Source: Fictibacillus nanhaiensis
GTDB lineage: Bacteria > Bacillota > Bacilli > Bacillales > Fictibacillaceae
Length of the DNA stretch: 64,000 nucleotides
Direction of reading: 5' to 3'
Assembly: GCF_019801215.1 (NCBI RefSeq)
Contig: NZ_JAHVJO010000003.1
Span: forward strand, 62,001-126,000
Shown here: positions 32,774 through 41,588 of the stretch, piece by piece
Position numbering within the stretch: the first letter of the stretch is position 1
Layout: each line of letters opens with the position of its first letter
Notes under the pieces: generated by a model
The model's database searches: none
What the model saw: the letters and a program-made list of their open reading frames with translations, nothing else
Told to the model about the DNA's origin: nothing
Made by a program: the position numbers and the translations under genes

Positions 32774-35092
32774 TTACAATTTAACTTTTTCGTATCGTTC
32801 CTCTGAAGCCTCTTCTATAAACGGACATGCCTTTCCTCGGTAAAATATAGAGAGTTCATGCATGGCACGGGTACACACTGTATAAAACAGCTTTCGTTCC
32901 CTTTCGTTTTGATAGCCAGATGCATTATAAATGGCAACAGCATCAAATTCAATCCCTTTTGCTAGATAAGAAGGGATGATGATAATCCCTTTTTGGAATG
33001 CTGCATCCTCATCGACCATTAGCCTTACATCCAGTCGCAGTTTCATTTTGTCATACACTTTATAGCATTCTTTTGCTGTTCGGCAAATAATCGCCACAGT
33101 CTCATGTCCATCGTTTCTCCAGGAATAGAGAAGCTGTTCTAACTGCTTATAATGCTTTTCTTCGTTATCCACACTTACAACAGAAGGCTTTTTCCCTTGA
33201 CGGTTAAACGGGATAATCATGCTATCCTCTTTTAAAAGAGTCTTCGTAAATTCTACGATTTCTCTTGTCGAACGGTAGCTTCTCGTCAGTGTAGTCATTT
33301 CAGCATTCTTTGTATTTAATAGAGTTTTTAGCATGCTAAACGATTCATCAGAAGCGTGTGCATAGATAGACTGATTTAAATCTCCAAGTACTGTTAGATT
33401 GGCTCTCGGAAAAATTCGCTGAATAAACGCAAACTGAAACGGCGAAAAGTCCTGAGCTTCATCAATAAAAACATGTTTTACCGCCGCATTGTTTTGAAAA
33501 CCGATCAACAATTCTTTTACGTATAAAAACGGGGTAGCATCTTCATTGGCTAGGTGATTTTGTTTAAGATTAAACAAGGTTTGAGTGCAAATTGCGCTCC
33601 AAGTGGTGTAATCATTTATGAGATCATTATTTCTTTGAAATATTTTTTTATATAAACTCTTCATATCTAAAAAAGCAAAGGACTCTATCGTTTCTCGTAC
33701 CTGTCTAAAAGCAATTCTCGTCACATAAGCGGACAGTACTTTTTGTTCGCTCGCTAAATCATTAAAAGAATCGTCAGCGTACTTATTTCGTTTATGTAGC
33801 TGTTGATAAAGCTTTGTGTACACAGACTTATCCAAAAACTGAATTTCTTTTTCAACCCAAGGTTTCTTTCGTTCACGTCTCTCGGCTTTTTTTAACTCAT
33901 CTAAAATCCAGGACGCTGTTTTCTTCATCCTATAAGGGATTGTTTCCTGTGGATCTAAAGAGTAAAAGTATGCATGAATTTGTTTTGCCCGTACGACAGT
34001 CTTATCACGGAATTTAACATCAGAAAACGGCAAACCCGATTGACTTAGTTTTTCTGTATATCGATGAATGGCTTCTAGAAAGTGAACAGAACTCTTAAAC
34101 TGAATGCCTTCTAATCGAGAAGACTTACCGTTTCCTGATAAAAGATCTTCCATTTGTTCAAATGGTGTTTCGACTGAAAATTCATGAGCCAAGTGATGAT
34201 TGATATAAGATTGAAAAGTGGTTTGTTCCATATTTTCTTCTCCGAGCTCTGGAAGAACGTTAGCCACATAACTATTAAACATGTTGTTAGGAGAAAACAA
34301 CACGATGTGATGTGATTGCAACGTCTCACGGTCCCGATACAGCAAATAAGCCACTCGTTGAAGTGCAGCAGACGTCTTTCCGCATCCCGCTGCTCCTTGT
34401 ACGATAAGAAGGTCGCTCGTTGTGTTTCGGATGATGCTGTTCTGCTCTTTTTGAATGGTCGCGACGATGCTTTTCATTTGGGTATTCGCTTGGTTCCCAA
34501 GCACTTGTTGAAGCAGCTCATCACCAATTGCTTCCCCAGTATCAAACATGCCTTGGATGCGGCCATTTTTTATGATAAATTGTCTTTTCAGCTCCAGCTC
34601 GCCTTTTATTCGGCCACCTGGTGCCCTGAAAGCTGCTTCTCCAAGTGAATGATCATAATACAAACTTGAGATGGGCGCACGCCAGTCATGAACAAGGAAG
34701 GTACTTGTCTTTTCATCATAATAAGACGCGATCCCCAGATAGACCTTTTCTGTTTCACTCTCACCCTCTTCTTTAAAATCAATTCGTCCAAAATAGGGTG
34801 AATGTTTCAATTTTTCATAGGTTTTTAGGCGGCTTTCTGAAGAAATATGACTACGCTCAATTTCCGACAACAGTTCGGATTGTTGTTTAATACTAGCAGC
34901 CGTTTCTGCTGCTTCGTGAACATCGTCTACATTCACCGTTACATCGGACCAGAAATTTTTTCGTATCTGGACCACATCGGCTAATTTACCGCCTAAGTGC
35001 TCTTGAAGCTTGCTAGACGCTTGAGAAAGTTCGTTTATTACTTCATCTACTCGCATTTGTTCATTTTGTTGCTCCCGATTCCAAATGGTCAT
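32774..35092 (-). CDS. helD: RNA polymerase recycling motor ATPase HelD
   Basis: A 772-residue UvrD-like superfamily 1 NTPase, close to B. subtilis HelD (774). The N-terminal coiled coil (about 5-115) inserts into the RNA polymerase secondary channel in solved Gram-positive HelD complexes. Walker A is VQGAAGCGKTSAALQRVAYLL (cited in part, about 230), the DEAQD Walker B lies in VFIDEAQDFSP (about 545), and LTRSYRSTREI and KGIEFDAV are SF1 motifs. It frees stalled RNA polymerase from nucleic acid. The ATG at 35092 with GGGAGAG upstream is preferred to a GTG at 35128. Confidence 0.93.
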   Translation of the reverse strand: MTIWNREQQNEQMRVDEVINELSQASSKLQEHLGGKLADVVQIRKNFWSDVTVNVDDVHEAAETAASIKQQSELLSEIERSHISSESRLKTYEKLKHSPYFGRIDFKEEGESETEKVYLGIASYYDEKTSTFLVHDWRAPISSLYYDHSLGEAAFRAPGGRIKGELELKRQFIIKNGRIQGMFDTGEAIGDELLQQVLGNQANTQMKSIVATIQKEQNSIIRNTTSDLLIVQGAAGCGKTSAALQRVAYLLYRDRETLQSHHIVLFSPNNMFNSYVANVLPELGEENMEQTTFQSYINHHLAHEFSVETPFEQMEDLLSGNGKSSRLEGIQFKSSVHFLEAIHRYTEKLSQSGLPFSDVKFRDKTVVRAKQIHAYFYSLDPQETIPYRMKKTASWILDELKKAERRERKKPWVEKEIQFLDKSVYTKLYQQLHKRNKYADDSFNDLASEQKVLSAYVTRIAFRQVRETIESFAFLDMKSLYKKIFQRNNDLINDYTTWSAICTQTLFNLKQNHLANEDATPFLYVKELLIGFQNNAAVKHVFIDEAQDFSPFQFAFIQRIFPRANLTVLGDLNQSIYAHASDESFSMLKTLLNTKNAEMTTLTRSYRSTREIVEFTKTLLKEDSMIIPFNRQGKKPSVVSVDNEEKHYKQLEQLLYSWRNDGHETVAIICRTAKECYKVYDKMKLRLDVRLMVDEDAAFQKGIIIIPSYLAKGIEFDAVAIYNASGYQNERERKLFYTVCTRAMHELSIFYRGKACPFIEEASEERYEKVKL

Positions 35093-35121
35093 CCGATCTC
35101 TCCCTACACGTAAATTTATTG

Positions 35122-35151
35122 TTGACACTTCATTCCATTTTTGCGTATAAT
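35122..35151 (+). promoter_or_regulatory. Rightward consensus promoter in the helD upstream region
   Basis: TTGACA (35122-35127), an 18-bp spacer and TATAAT (35146-35151), pointing away from helD. No convincing ORF follows for more than 200 bp. Confidence 0.7.
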
Positions 35152-35157
35152 ATAATT

Positions 35158-35282
35158 GGGTATATTTTTACACTAAAAATTAAAATGAGCGTGCTTTATT
35201 TATATTAGCATACTCCTATTTCATATGTACATATTTATTTTTCCTACAAACAGCGGAACCTTCATGGGCCGCTGTTTTTTGT
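35158..35282 (+). ncRNA. Candidate small RNA of about 125 nt
   Basis: A consensus promoter is followed by about 90 nt without a supported reading frame (only a seven-codon ATG frame at 35185 with no binding site). A hairpin (GAGCGTGCT with AGCATACTC, 35187-35217) and an intrinsic terminator (CAGCGG 35251-35256 with CCGCTG 35269-35274, then TTTTTTG) complete it. This has the anatomy of a stand-alone sRNA. The alternative is an attenuated leader of the secreted phosphodiesterase-like gene that starts 100 nt later. Confidence 0.45.
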
Positions 35283-35386
35283 TTTTGTAAATTTTTTTAA
35301 TCTTATATTAAGATTGTCATCTAATCGACCCTTTTAACTTGGAATGTTTTATGATGAAAATGATTACATCGCAAGGAGGATTATGA

Positions 35387-36262
35387 ATGAAAAAGTGGAT
35401 CAGCATACTAACTTTAAGTCTTACTGTTTTTGCATTAACGGTCACTCCTTCACATGCAAAAGATAGGAGCAGCCTTTCATCCATTACCCCTCTATCTAAA
35501 GCCCATGCTCATAATGATTACGAGCATAACAAGCCGCTTCAAGATGCTCTCGATCATGGATTCACGAGTGTAGAAGCGGATGTTTGGCTGAAAGACGGCA
35601 AACTTTTAGTCGCTCATGATCAAATTGATCTAAAACCTGACAGAACACTAGAGTCCCTTTATTTAGCTCCTTTAAAAAAGCGAATTAAAAGCAACGGGGG
35701 CTCCGTATATAAGGGGTATAAAAAACAAGACTTTTTATTGTGGATTGATATCAAATCAGAAGATGCAGCTACCTATAAAGCCATTCATGAAAAGCTTACA
35801 GCCTATAAGAACATGTTAACGCGCATTTCAGGCGACGATGTGGATCAAGGCGCTGTTACGGTTATTATTTCGGGTAATCGCCCGTACGAACTTATGAAAA
35901 GTCAAAAGACACGCTACAGCACGAATGACGGAAGAATGAGCGATCTGGGAATGAACTTTTCTAATACCTTCATGCCTGTGATTAGTGATAATTGGACAAA
36001 GCATTTCACATGGCAAGGGATCGGCCCTATGCCAGAAGAGGAAAAGAAGAAGCTCCACCATATTGTAAAAACTGCTCATACTAACGGACAAATTGTTCGA
36101 TTTTGGGCGACTCCAGACGCTGCTCTTCCAAACCGGGAAGCGGTTTGGCAAGAATTAATGAACGCTGGCGTGGATCTTATTAATACGGATGATCTTCCAG
36201 GTCTTCAGCAATTTTTATTGAAAAATGATACTAATCCAACTTCACGACATATAGACTGGTAA
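35387..36262 (+). CDS. Secreted PI-PLC/GDPD-like phosphodiesterase
   Basis: A 291-residue exported protein; the signal peptide ends near SHA-KD (about residue 24). The mature part has AHAHNDYEHNKPLQDALDHGFTSVEADVWL, then KLLVAHD, the TIM-barrel active-site pattern (HAHND, E-x-D, H) shared by glycerophosphodiester phosphodiesterases and calcium-type phosphatidylinositol phospholipase C proteins, and VDLINTDDLPG at the end. It probably cleaves phosphodiesters of lipids or lipid-derived alcohols outside the cell. AAGGAGG lies about 8 nt before the ATG. A cre-like sequence with one central mismatch (TGAAAATGATTACA) lies in the leader. Confidence 0.8.
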   Translation: MKKWISILTLSLTVFALTVTPSHAKDRSSLSSITPLSKAHAHNDYEHNKPLQDALDHGFTSVEADVWLKDGKLLVAHDQIDLKPDRTLESLYLAPLKKRIKSNGGSVYKGYKKQDFLLWIDIKSEDAATYKAIHEKLTAYKNMLTRISGDDVDQGAVTVIISGNRPYELMKSQKTRYSTNDGRMSDLGMNFSNTFMPVISDNWTKHFTWQGIGPMPEEEKKKLHHIVKTAHTNGQIVRFWATPDAALPNREAVWQELMNAGVDLINTDDLPGLQQFLLKNDTNPTSRHIDW

Positions 36263-36303
36263 AAAAAAGACACTTTCCCTTTTAGGTAGAGTGTCTTTCT
36301 TTC
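36263..36303. terminator. Bidirectional terminator between PLC-like and DinB genes
   Basis: Stem AAAGACACT with AGTGTCTTT, with A/T runs on both sides. Confidence 0.75.
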
Positions 36304-36307
36304 TATA

Positions 36308-36784
36308 TTAAATCGTTTTAGCGGTTTGTGAGTTTTCAATTACCTTCTTCATCGCATGCATTTGACCAAGATGATACGTTTCATGGAAAGCAGCAAAATT
36401 TACAAGTTCGCCGTATGTTGTAAAATCAAAAAACGGTCTCTCTAGCTTTTCTTGAAGTCGCTCTTCTGGAATCTCTTTCACTCGATTTAGTTGATCTTTC
36501 AGTTGAGAAGTCAATTCTGCTAAGGTTGGCACTTCACTTTTCCAATCAGCAGGGCTCGTTCCTTTATTAAACAGCTCCAAATAGTTCATAGGAATAGATG
36601 CAGATTTTTGAGGATAACCAAACATGAAATATTCCGCTGTCGTTAATACATGACCAATGTTCCAAAGAATGTTGTTCTTGAATCCCTCTGGCTGTATGTC
36701 AGCCATTTCAGCATCCATGCTTTCAACATGCTTCATAAAAAAACTGCGGGATAATTCAAAGTTCTTAAACGTTAATTCACTCAT
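36308..36784 (-). CDS. DinB-family protein
   Basis: A 158-residue four-helix-bundle protein. ILWNIGHVLTTAEYF gives the first metal-binding His, and FAAFHETYHLGQMHAM the other two. It belongs to the DinB_2 type, of unknown or thiol-transferase function. GGGAGG lies 7 nt before the ATG. It is not related closely to the DinB gene at 25461. Confidence 0.85.
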   Translation of the reverse strand: MSELTFKNFELSRSFFMKHVESMDAEMADIQPEGFKNNILWNIGHVLTTAEYFMFGYPQKSASIPMNYLELFNKGTSPADWKSEVPTLAELTSQLKDQLNRVKEIPEERLQEKLERPFFDFTTYGELVNFAAFHETYHLGQMHAMKKVIENSQTAKTI

Positions 36785-36868
36785 CTTTACGCCTCCCTAA
36801 AATTTGATAAAGCACTATCATTGTTCATTATACAACCTCAATTCGCTTCATGACTATACGAAATATGA

Positions 36869-37426
36869 TTAACGATAAGTATTGTGGATGGGTCTAAACA
36901 AATCTTCTTCAGCATTTCTTACCATTGAAAAATGATCAACATTGTAATGCCCATGAAGTATTTTATTGTGGTGATCCACAATCTGCTGTGCAGTTAAAAC
37001 TTCTGAATTTGTTGTAGAATGACCATCACCTACTAATGTAACATCGAAGCCATTTACGGTCGCCATTCTTACTGCCGTATCTATACAATGTTCTGTCTTG
37101 CATCCCATTATAATGATATGATCAATCTCACTCTCTTTGAGATGGTTCAAAAGAGGTGTTCCATAAAAAGCATTTGTTGCCCTCTTATCAAAAATAATGG
37201 CTTCTTGTGGAACATGTATATCTGAATGGACTTCAAATCCTCCGCCAATACCCTCAGCAACATCTAAGTCCCGAACAAAAATAATTTCCGATTCCTCTTT
37301 GATTCCTTTTTCAATCACAAGATTAATATGGTGTAATACCATCTCTTTGTTATGTACAGCATTTTCCTGTTTATTTCCATCCATTAATTCCTGTTGTGCA
37401 TCTATTACTAAAACGGCGTGGTTCAA
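36869..37426 (-). CDS. Isochorismatase-family cysteine hydrolase
   Basis: A 185-residue cytoplasmic hydrolase. VLVIDAQQELM supplies the Asp, DKRATNAFYGTPL the Lys, and IIIMGCKTEHCIDTAVRMATVNGFDVTLVGDG the nucleophilic Cys of the family triad. Members include nicotinamidase-like and N-carbamoyl amidohydrolases; substrate unknown. A TTG start at 37426 with AAGGGAG upstream is used. Confidence 0.85.
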   Translation of the reverse strand: MNHAVLVIDAQQELMDGNKQENAVHNKEMVLHHINLVIEKGIKEESEIIFVRDLDVAEGIGGGFEVHSDIHVPQEAIIFDKRATNAFYGTPLLNHLKESEIDHIIIMGCKTEHCIDTAVRMATVNGFDVTLVGDGHSTTNSEVLTAQQIVDHHNKILHGHYNVDHFSMVRNAEEDLFRPIHNTYR

Positions 37427-37543
37427 TGTAACACTCCCTTTTCTTTGTCTCTAGTATAATTTCGACGCAAACAATCAAATCCATTTTTTAGAAAGAGTTT
37501 TATAAAAATTGGTCAATACTAACAAAGCAGTATATTTTTTCGC

Positions 37544-37572
37544 TTGCACTTACTCGAAATTTGTCGAATAAT
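37544..37572 (+). promoter_or_regulatory. nupC promoter with overlapping Spo0A box
   Basis: TTGCAC (37544-37549), a 17-bp spacer and AATAAT (37567-37572). TTTGTCGAA (37560-37568) matches the Spo0A consensus and overlaps the spacer and the -10 box, the arrangement expected for repression. Confidence 0.5.
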
Positions 37573-37612
37573 AGTAAAGTTAAATGAGTTAAATGTTTTG
37601 GAGGGAAATGAA

Positions 37613-38791
37613 ATGAAGTATATTATATTTCTGGCTGGACTGGCAGTTGTTTTCTTGTTAGCCTTTTTAGTCAGCAATGATCGAAGAAAGATTAAATATA
37701 AACCCATCTTAATCATGTTAGGATTGCAGCTTATCTTTACATACTTTCTATTAAATACAGGAATTGGTCTTGTTATCATTAAAGGAATCTCTGCACTTTT
37801 TGAAAAGCTGCTGGGGTATGCACGCGACGGAGTTGACTTCGTGTTTGGTGGATTGGCCAATGAGGCGGCCATGCCGTTTTTCCTAAATGTTCTCTTGCCT
37901 ATCGTCTTTATTTCTGTTCTTATCGGAATTGCACAGCACTTTAAGATTCTTCCATTTATCATTAAATGGGTAGGCTTTGCTTTAAGTAAAGTGAATGGTC
38001 TTGGAAGACTGGAATCTTATAACGCTGTTGCTTCTGCTGTTTTTGGTCAGTCTGAAGTATTCATCTCTGTGAAAAAGCTTTTAGGTCATCTGCCTAGACA
38101 TCGTTTATATACTCTTTGTACGTCAGCCATGTCAACTGTATCAGCATCGATTCTTGGTGCATATATGACGATGATCGATCCAAAGTATGTCGTAACAGCT
38201 CTCGTTCTTAACTTGTTCGGCGGCTTTATCATCGCTAACATTATTAATCCCTACGAAGTGACTGATGATGATGACATCATCGAAATCGAAGAAGAGAAGC
38301 AAACATTCTTTGAGATGCTCGGAGAATACATCATGGATGGTTTTAAAGTAGCAGTCATCGTTGGGGCGATGCTACTAGGATTCGTCGCTTTGATTTCCAT
38401 GATCAATGATGTGTTTAACATGGCGTTCGGAATGACGTTCCAAACGATGCTTGGATACGTATTTGCACCATTCGCTTTCCTTGTGGGTATTCCTTGGGCA
38501 GAAACGGTATCAGCAGGTACGATCATGGCAACTAAGCTTGTATCGAATGAATTTGTGGCGATGATGGATCTTGCTAAATACGCAAAAGATATGTCTGAAC
38601 GTACAGTCGGCATTGTGTCTGTATTCCTCGTTTCTTTCGCCAACTTCTCATCTATCGGTATCATTACCGGTGCTGTAAAAGGTCTGCATGAAGAGCAAGG
38701 TAATACCGTTGCACGATTCGGCTTAAAACTTCTTTACGGTGCAACCTTGGTAAGTATTTTATCTGCAGCGATCGCAGGACTGTTTTTATAA
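37613..38791 (+). CDS. nupC: Concentrative nucleoside transporter (NupC family)
   Basis: A 392-residue membrane protein that imports nucleosides by proton or sodium symport. It has the CNT architecture: N-terminal helices, FVFGGLANEAAMPFFLNVLLPIVF, SKVNGLGRLESYNAVASAVFGQSEVF (substrate site G-Q-S-E), TLCTSAMSTVSASILGAYM, and a C-terminal SFANFSSIGIITGAVKGL. The ATG at 37613 has GGAGG 8 nt upstream; the longer frame to 37544 runs through the promoter. Purine or pyrimidine preference cannot be told. It is monocistronic. Confidence 0.9.
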   Translation: MKYIIFLAGLAVVFLLAFLVSNDRRKIKYKPILIMLGLQLIFTYFLLNTGIGLVIIKGISALFEKLLGYARDGVDFVFGGLANEAAMPFFLNVLLPIVFISVLIGIAQHFKILPFIIKWVGFALSKVNGLGRLESYNAVASAVFGQSEVFISVKKLLGHLPRHRLYTLCTSAMSTVSASILGAYMTMIDPKYVVTALVLNLFGGFIIANIINPYEVTDDDDIIEIEEEKQTFFEMLGEYIMDGFKVAVIVGAMLLGFVALISMINDVFNMAFGMTFQTMLGYVFAPFAFLVGIPWAETVSAGTIMATKLVSNEFVAMMDLAKYAKDMSERTVGIVSVFLVSFANFSSIGIITGAVKGLHEEQGNTVARFGLKLLYGATLVSILSAAIAGLFL

Positions 38792-38796
38792 AATCG

Positions 38797-38840
38797 AGCT
38801 GGCTCAAAAGGATATGTTTCCTTTGAAGTCAGCTTTTTTT
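38797..38840 (+). terminator. Terminator after nupC
   Basis: Stem AGCTGGCT...AAAGGA with TCCTTT...AGTCAGCT and a T7 run. Confidence 0.85.
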
Positions 38841-38857
38841 CGCTATCTGTAAAACTC

Positions 38858-39373
38858 CTATGTAACCGCATTGAAAGCAGGAGGGTATACAACCGTTCCT
38901 TTTATATGATTTAGAGAACCTTTCTTCATCTCATGGACCATAAAAACTTCTTCAAGTACAGGAAATGGTGGTTTAATTCCTTTTGTCATAGCAGACACGA
39001 ATCCGAATCTAGGATAAAATCCCGGATGCCCCAGCACTACAACATGTGAAAACCCGAGTTTTCCCGCCCTTCTCAACGCTTCTTCTACTAACTTCGATCC
39101 GATGTTTTGATTTTGGCAGTGTGGAAGAACAGCCATCGGAGCAAGTGCTAGTGTCGGTATTAACGACTCCTCTGTTTGGATATGAACTACGCTTAACAAT
39201 ATATGTCCGACAATTTCGTCTGAATCCGCAACTAAAGATAATTGTGGAACAAAAAATTCTGATTCTCTAATTTTATTCACGAGTCTTGCTTCGTTTTCCC
39301 CTTTAAAGGCAAGGGAATGTATGTTACCAATAGCCACATGGTCTTCCTTCTGCTCAGCCCTAATCTCTATCAT
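38858..39373 (-). CDS. GNAT acetyltransferase (YhbS-like)
   Basis: A 171-residue enzyme with IEIRAEQKEDHVAIGNIHSLAF, the strand VGHILLSVVHI, LALAPMAVLPHCQNQNIGSKLVEEALRRA (acetyl-CoA loop Q-x-x-x-I-G), and VVLGHPGFYPRFGF, the typical signature of the predicted N-acetyltransferase YhbS group. Substrate unknown. GGGAG lies before the ATG. Confidence 0.88.
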   Translation of the reverse strand: MIEIRAEQKEDHVAIGNIHSLAFKGENEARLVNKIRESEFFVPQLSLVADSDEIVGHILLSVVHIQTEESLIPTLALAPMAVLPHCQNQNIGSKLVEEALRRAGKLGFSHVVVLGHPGFYPRFGFVSAMTKGIKPPFPVLEEVFMVHEMKKGSLNHIKGTVVYPPAFNAVT

Positions 39374-39393
39374 ATCGGCACTCCCTTTCTATA

Positions 39394-39430
39394 GAAAAAA
39401 CTGCCCTCTCTTTTCGAGACAGCAGTTTTA
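39394..39430 (-). terminator. Terminator of the lipoprotein gene
   Basis: Stem ACTGCCCTCTC with GAGAC-AGCAGT, read leftward with TTTTTTC. Confidence 0.75.
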
Positions 39431-39436
39431 TTACAA

Positions 39437-39976
39437 TTATTGTAGTTCGTTTGCGAATTTACCTGGAATTAGTTTAAGGTCTTCGTGAATTGTGTTTAAT
39501 TTTTCTTCGAAAGCCGCGAACAATTCGTCAGCTTCAGTCGCTTTTGCTTCGTCTTCTAAACCAGCAACTCTTGCTTCATAAGACTTTTTCAGTTCTTCTA
39601 AAGCACCTTTAATAGTTGCTTGGTTTTCTTCTGACAAGTCAGTTGGAACTTCAACAGAAGGAATTTCAGCTACCGCTTTTTCTCCAGCCGCTTTTGCATC
39701 AGCTTTCAACTGATCAAGCTCTGCTTGAGGAAGTGCTTTGTCTCCTTCTTTTTCTAATCCTGCAGCATACGCATTGAATGCAGCATGATATTGACGAAGT
39801 TGTTGCATCAGTTCTCCTTCAAATGTTAAAAGAGTAACCTTTTCATTGCTGCCCTCTTCTTTTTTATCTGTAGTTGCTGCTGGTTTTGTTTCTTCTTTTG
39901 GCTCTGCTTCTTCTTTGCTGCAACCTACGCTAAGTGCCAGAACCGCTGCTGCTGTTAGTGCTAAGAATTTTTTCAT
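39437..39976 (-). CDS. Putative helical lipoprotein, unknown function
   Basis: A 179-residue lipoprotein: the signal peptide ends in LSVGC (Cys19), followed by a low-complexity acidic/Lys linker (SKEEAEPKEETKPAATTDKKEE in part) and a helical C-terminal domain rich in A, E, K and L (about residues 55-175), with EGELMQQLRQYHAAFNAYAAGL. I recognise no family. It is probably anchored to the outer face of the membrane. The start at 39976 is preferred, since the ATG at 39991 has no binding site. Confidence 0.7.
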   Translation of the reverse strand: MKKFLALTAAAVLALSVGCSKEEAEPKEETKPAATTDKKEEGSNEKVTLLTFEGELMQQLRQYHAAFNAYAAGLEKEGDKALPQAELDQLKADAKAAGEKAVAEIPSVEVPTDLSEENQATIKGALEELKKSYEARVAGLEDEAKATEADELFAAFEEKLNTIHEDLKLIPGKFANELQ

Positions 39977-40174
39977 CGAGAAAGCCCCCATATATTTCTA
40001 TTTTTTGGAACTTTCTCATTTTAATACTTTTTCTTAATATTGTAAATAAAAAATCATTATTTCTTATGAATTGAGGAAAAATTAATGCTTAAGCCTTAAT
40101 ATGATTGAATTATCAGACTATATGAATTTCTATTACAATCTATTGCTTTTATAATAAAAGCTATATCCCTATTT

Positions 40175-40660
40175 TTAATTATTCACCTTATTAACTGTTT
40201 TTTCGTGATTGAGCAGCCACTCTTTTCTCCATAAGCCTCCCGCATACCCTGTCAAAGTTCCATTGGAACCAATAATTCTATGACACGGAATCACGATACT
40301 TAATCGATTCCTTCCATTTGCGTTCCCTACTGCTCTATCCGCTTTTTCTTTTTGAAGGCTGTTTGCAATATCCCGATAAGAAGCGGTATGGGCGTAAGGA
40401 ACAGTAACGAGTGCAGCCCAAACTTCCTGCTGAAAAGGAGTCCCCTTATATTCAAATGGAAATGTGAATGTATGACGCTCTCCTTTAAAGTATTGATGAA
40501 GCTGATGACAACAATCTTTCAGAACGTCAGGAGCATTCGATCCATGCTCAAGAACCGTTTCTCTATCACTGAACATGATTGATGTCACCACTTCCTTGTT
40601 TCCAACGACCTCAATAACCCCTATAGGAGATAGATAATCGAGTGTGTACTGTTCATTCAT
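40175..40660 (-). CDS. ogt: Methylated-DNA-protein-cysteine methyltransferase
   Basis: A 161-residue repair protein that transfers methyl from O6-methylguanine to its own cysteine. GTPFQQEVWAAL and the active site IVIPCHRIIGSNGTLTGYAGGLWRKEWLL (Cys near 124) are diagnostic. The ATG at 40660 has GGAGGT 6 nt upstream and overlaps the end of alkA by 8 bp. It is the last gene of an adaA-alkA-ogt operon for response to alkylation; in B. subtilis the equivalent is AdaB. Confidence 0.93.
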   Translation of the reverse strand: MNEQYTLDYLSPIGVIEVVGNKEVVTSIMFSDRETVLEHGSNAPDVLKDCCHQLHQYFKGERHTFTFPFEYKGTPFQQEVWAALVTVPYAHTASYRDIANSLQKEKADRAVGNANGRNRLSIVIPCHRIIGSNGTLTGYAGGLWRKEWLLNHEKTVNKVNN

Positions 40661-41588
40661 ACAATGACCTCCAAAGATAAAAAGTAGCGTACGCTTCCCA
40701 TCCACTCCAATTGCTCGCCATTTTCTTAATCTCGTCTAAATCCGGTTTAACGTCTAATCCTAACTGAGCTTTTAACGCAAGATGTAAGCCAACATCTGTC
40801 ATGGGAAAGGCCGATTGTGTTAGCAAACATTTCATCATCACGTAATGGGCAGTCCATGGTCCAATCCCTTTTATATTTACGAGCACTTCCTGTTGTAGTT
40901 CGGCATCTAATTCGATTAGTAATTGCTTGGATAATTTCCCCGTTGCGATTGCTCTTGCAGTACCTATTACATACTCAGCTTTTCGAGTTGTAAATTGAAG
41001 CTTCCTCAAAGCATCTACTTCTAGAAGTGCTATCGCTTCAAACGTGGGGTACAACCAAAAGGTATCTCCTTCAATATCAATTTTTTCTCCAAAATGTTCA
41101 ACGAACCGCTTTTTTAATGTATAGGCAAAACTTAAATTGATCTGCTGACCCATAATTGCCCATGTCAGCGCCTCAAATAAGTCTGGAATGCCAATGATAC
41201 GCAAGCCATCATATTTTGTTATCAATGATTGTAAAACGGTATCCTTAGATGCCATTTCATAAAAGCCTGAAAGATCTCGTTCGAGGTCAAACCAATTACA
41301 AATATAGTGAACTACTTCTTCTTTTATCAACCAAGTTGGTTCTCCCATTGGAAACTCAATGGTCATTCTATGATTCTTCCAGCCTATTTTTAATAAGATG
41401 AGCTCATTCATTATTTTCACAAGTTTAAATAGCTGCTGGTTTTGAATGCGATGGAGTACTTCTTGATTAGAACGTCCAAGAAAAACTAGACATTCCCGAA
41501 AGCTAAATTCTTTAGGTGGTACTATTTCAATCAACGTTCCTTGATCTCTCCATTGCATGGGTAGACTCCTTTGAATTTCGGTATTCAT
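40653..41588 (-). CDS. alkA: DNA-3-methyladenine glycosylase II (AlkA type)
   Basis: A 311-residue HhH-GPD base-excision glycosylase that removes alkylated bases. LTWAIMGQQINLSFAYTLKKRFVEHFG is the family core, LVNIKGIGPWTAHYVMMKCL is the helix-hairpin-helix, and FPMTDVGLH carries the catalytic Asp (about 264). The start overlaps the adaA end by 62 bp, so translation is coupled. It resembles the longer Bacillus AlkA/YfjP forms with an N-terminal domain. Confidence 0.92.
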   Translation of the reverse strand: MNTEIQRSLPMQWRDQGTLIEIVPPKEFSFRECLVFLGRSNQEVLHRIQNQQLFKLVKIMNELILLKIGWKNHRMTIEFPMGEPTWLIKEEVVHYICNWFDLERDLSGFYEMASKDTVLQSLITKYDGLRIIGIPDLFEALTWAIMGQQINLSFAYTLKKRFVEHFGEKIDIEGDTFWLYPTFEAIALLEVDALRKLQFTTRKAEYVIGTARAIATGKLSKQLLIELDAELQQEVLVNIKGIGPWTAHYVMMKCLLTQSAFPMTDVGLHLALKAQLGLDVKPDLDEIKKMASNWSGWEAYATFYLWRSLYE

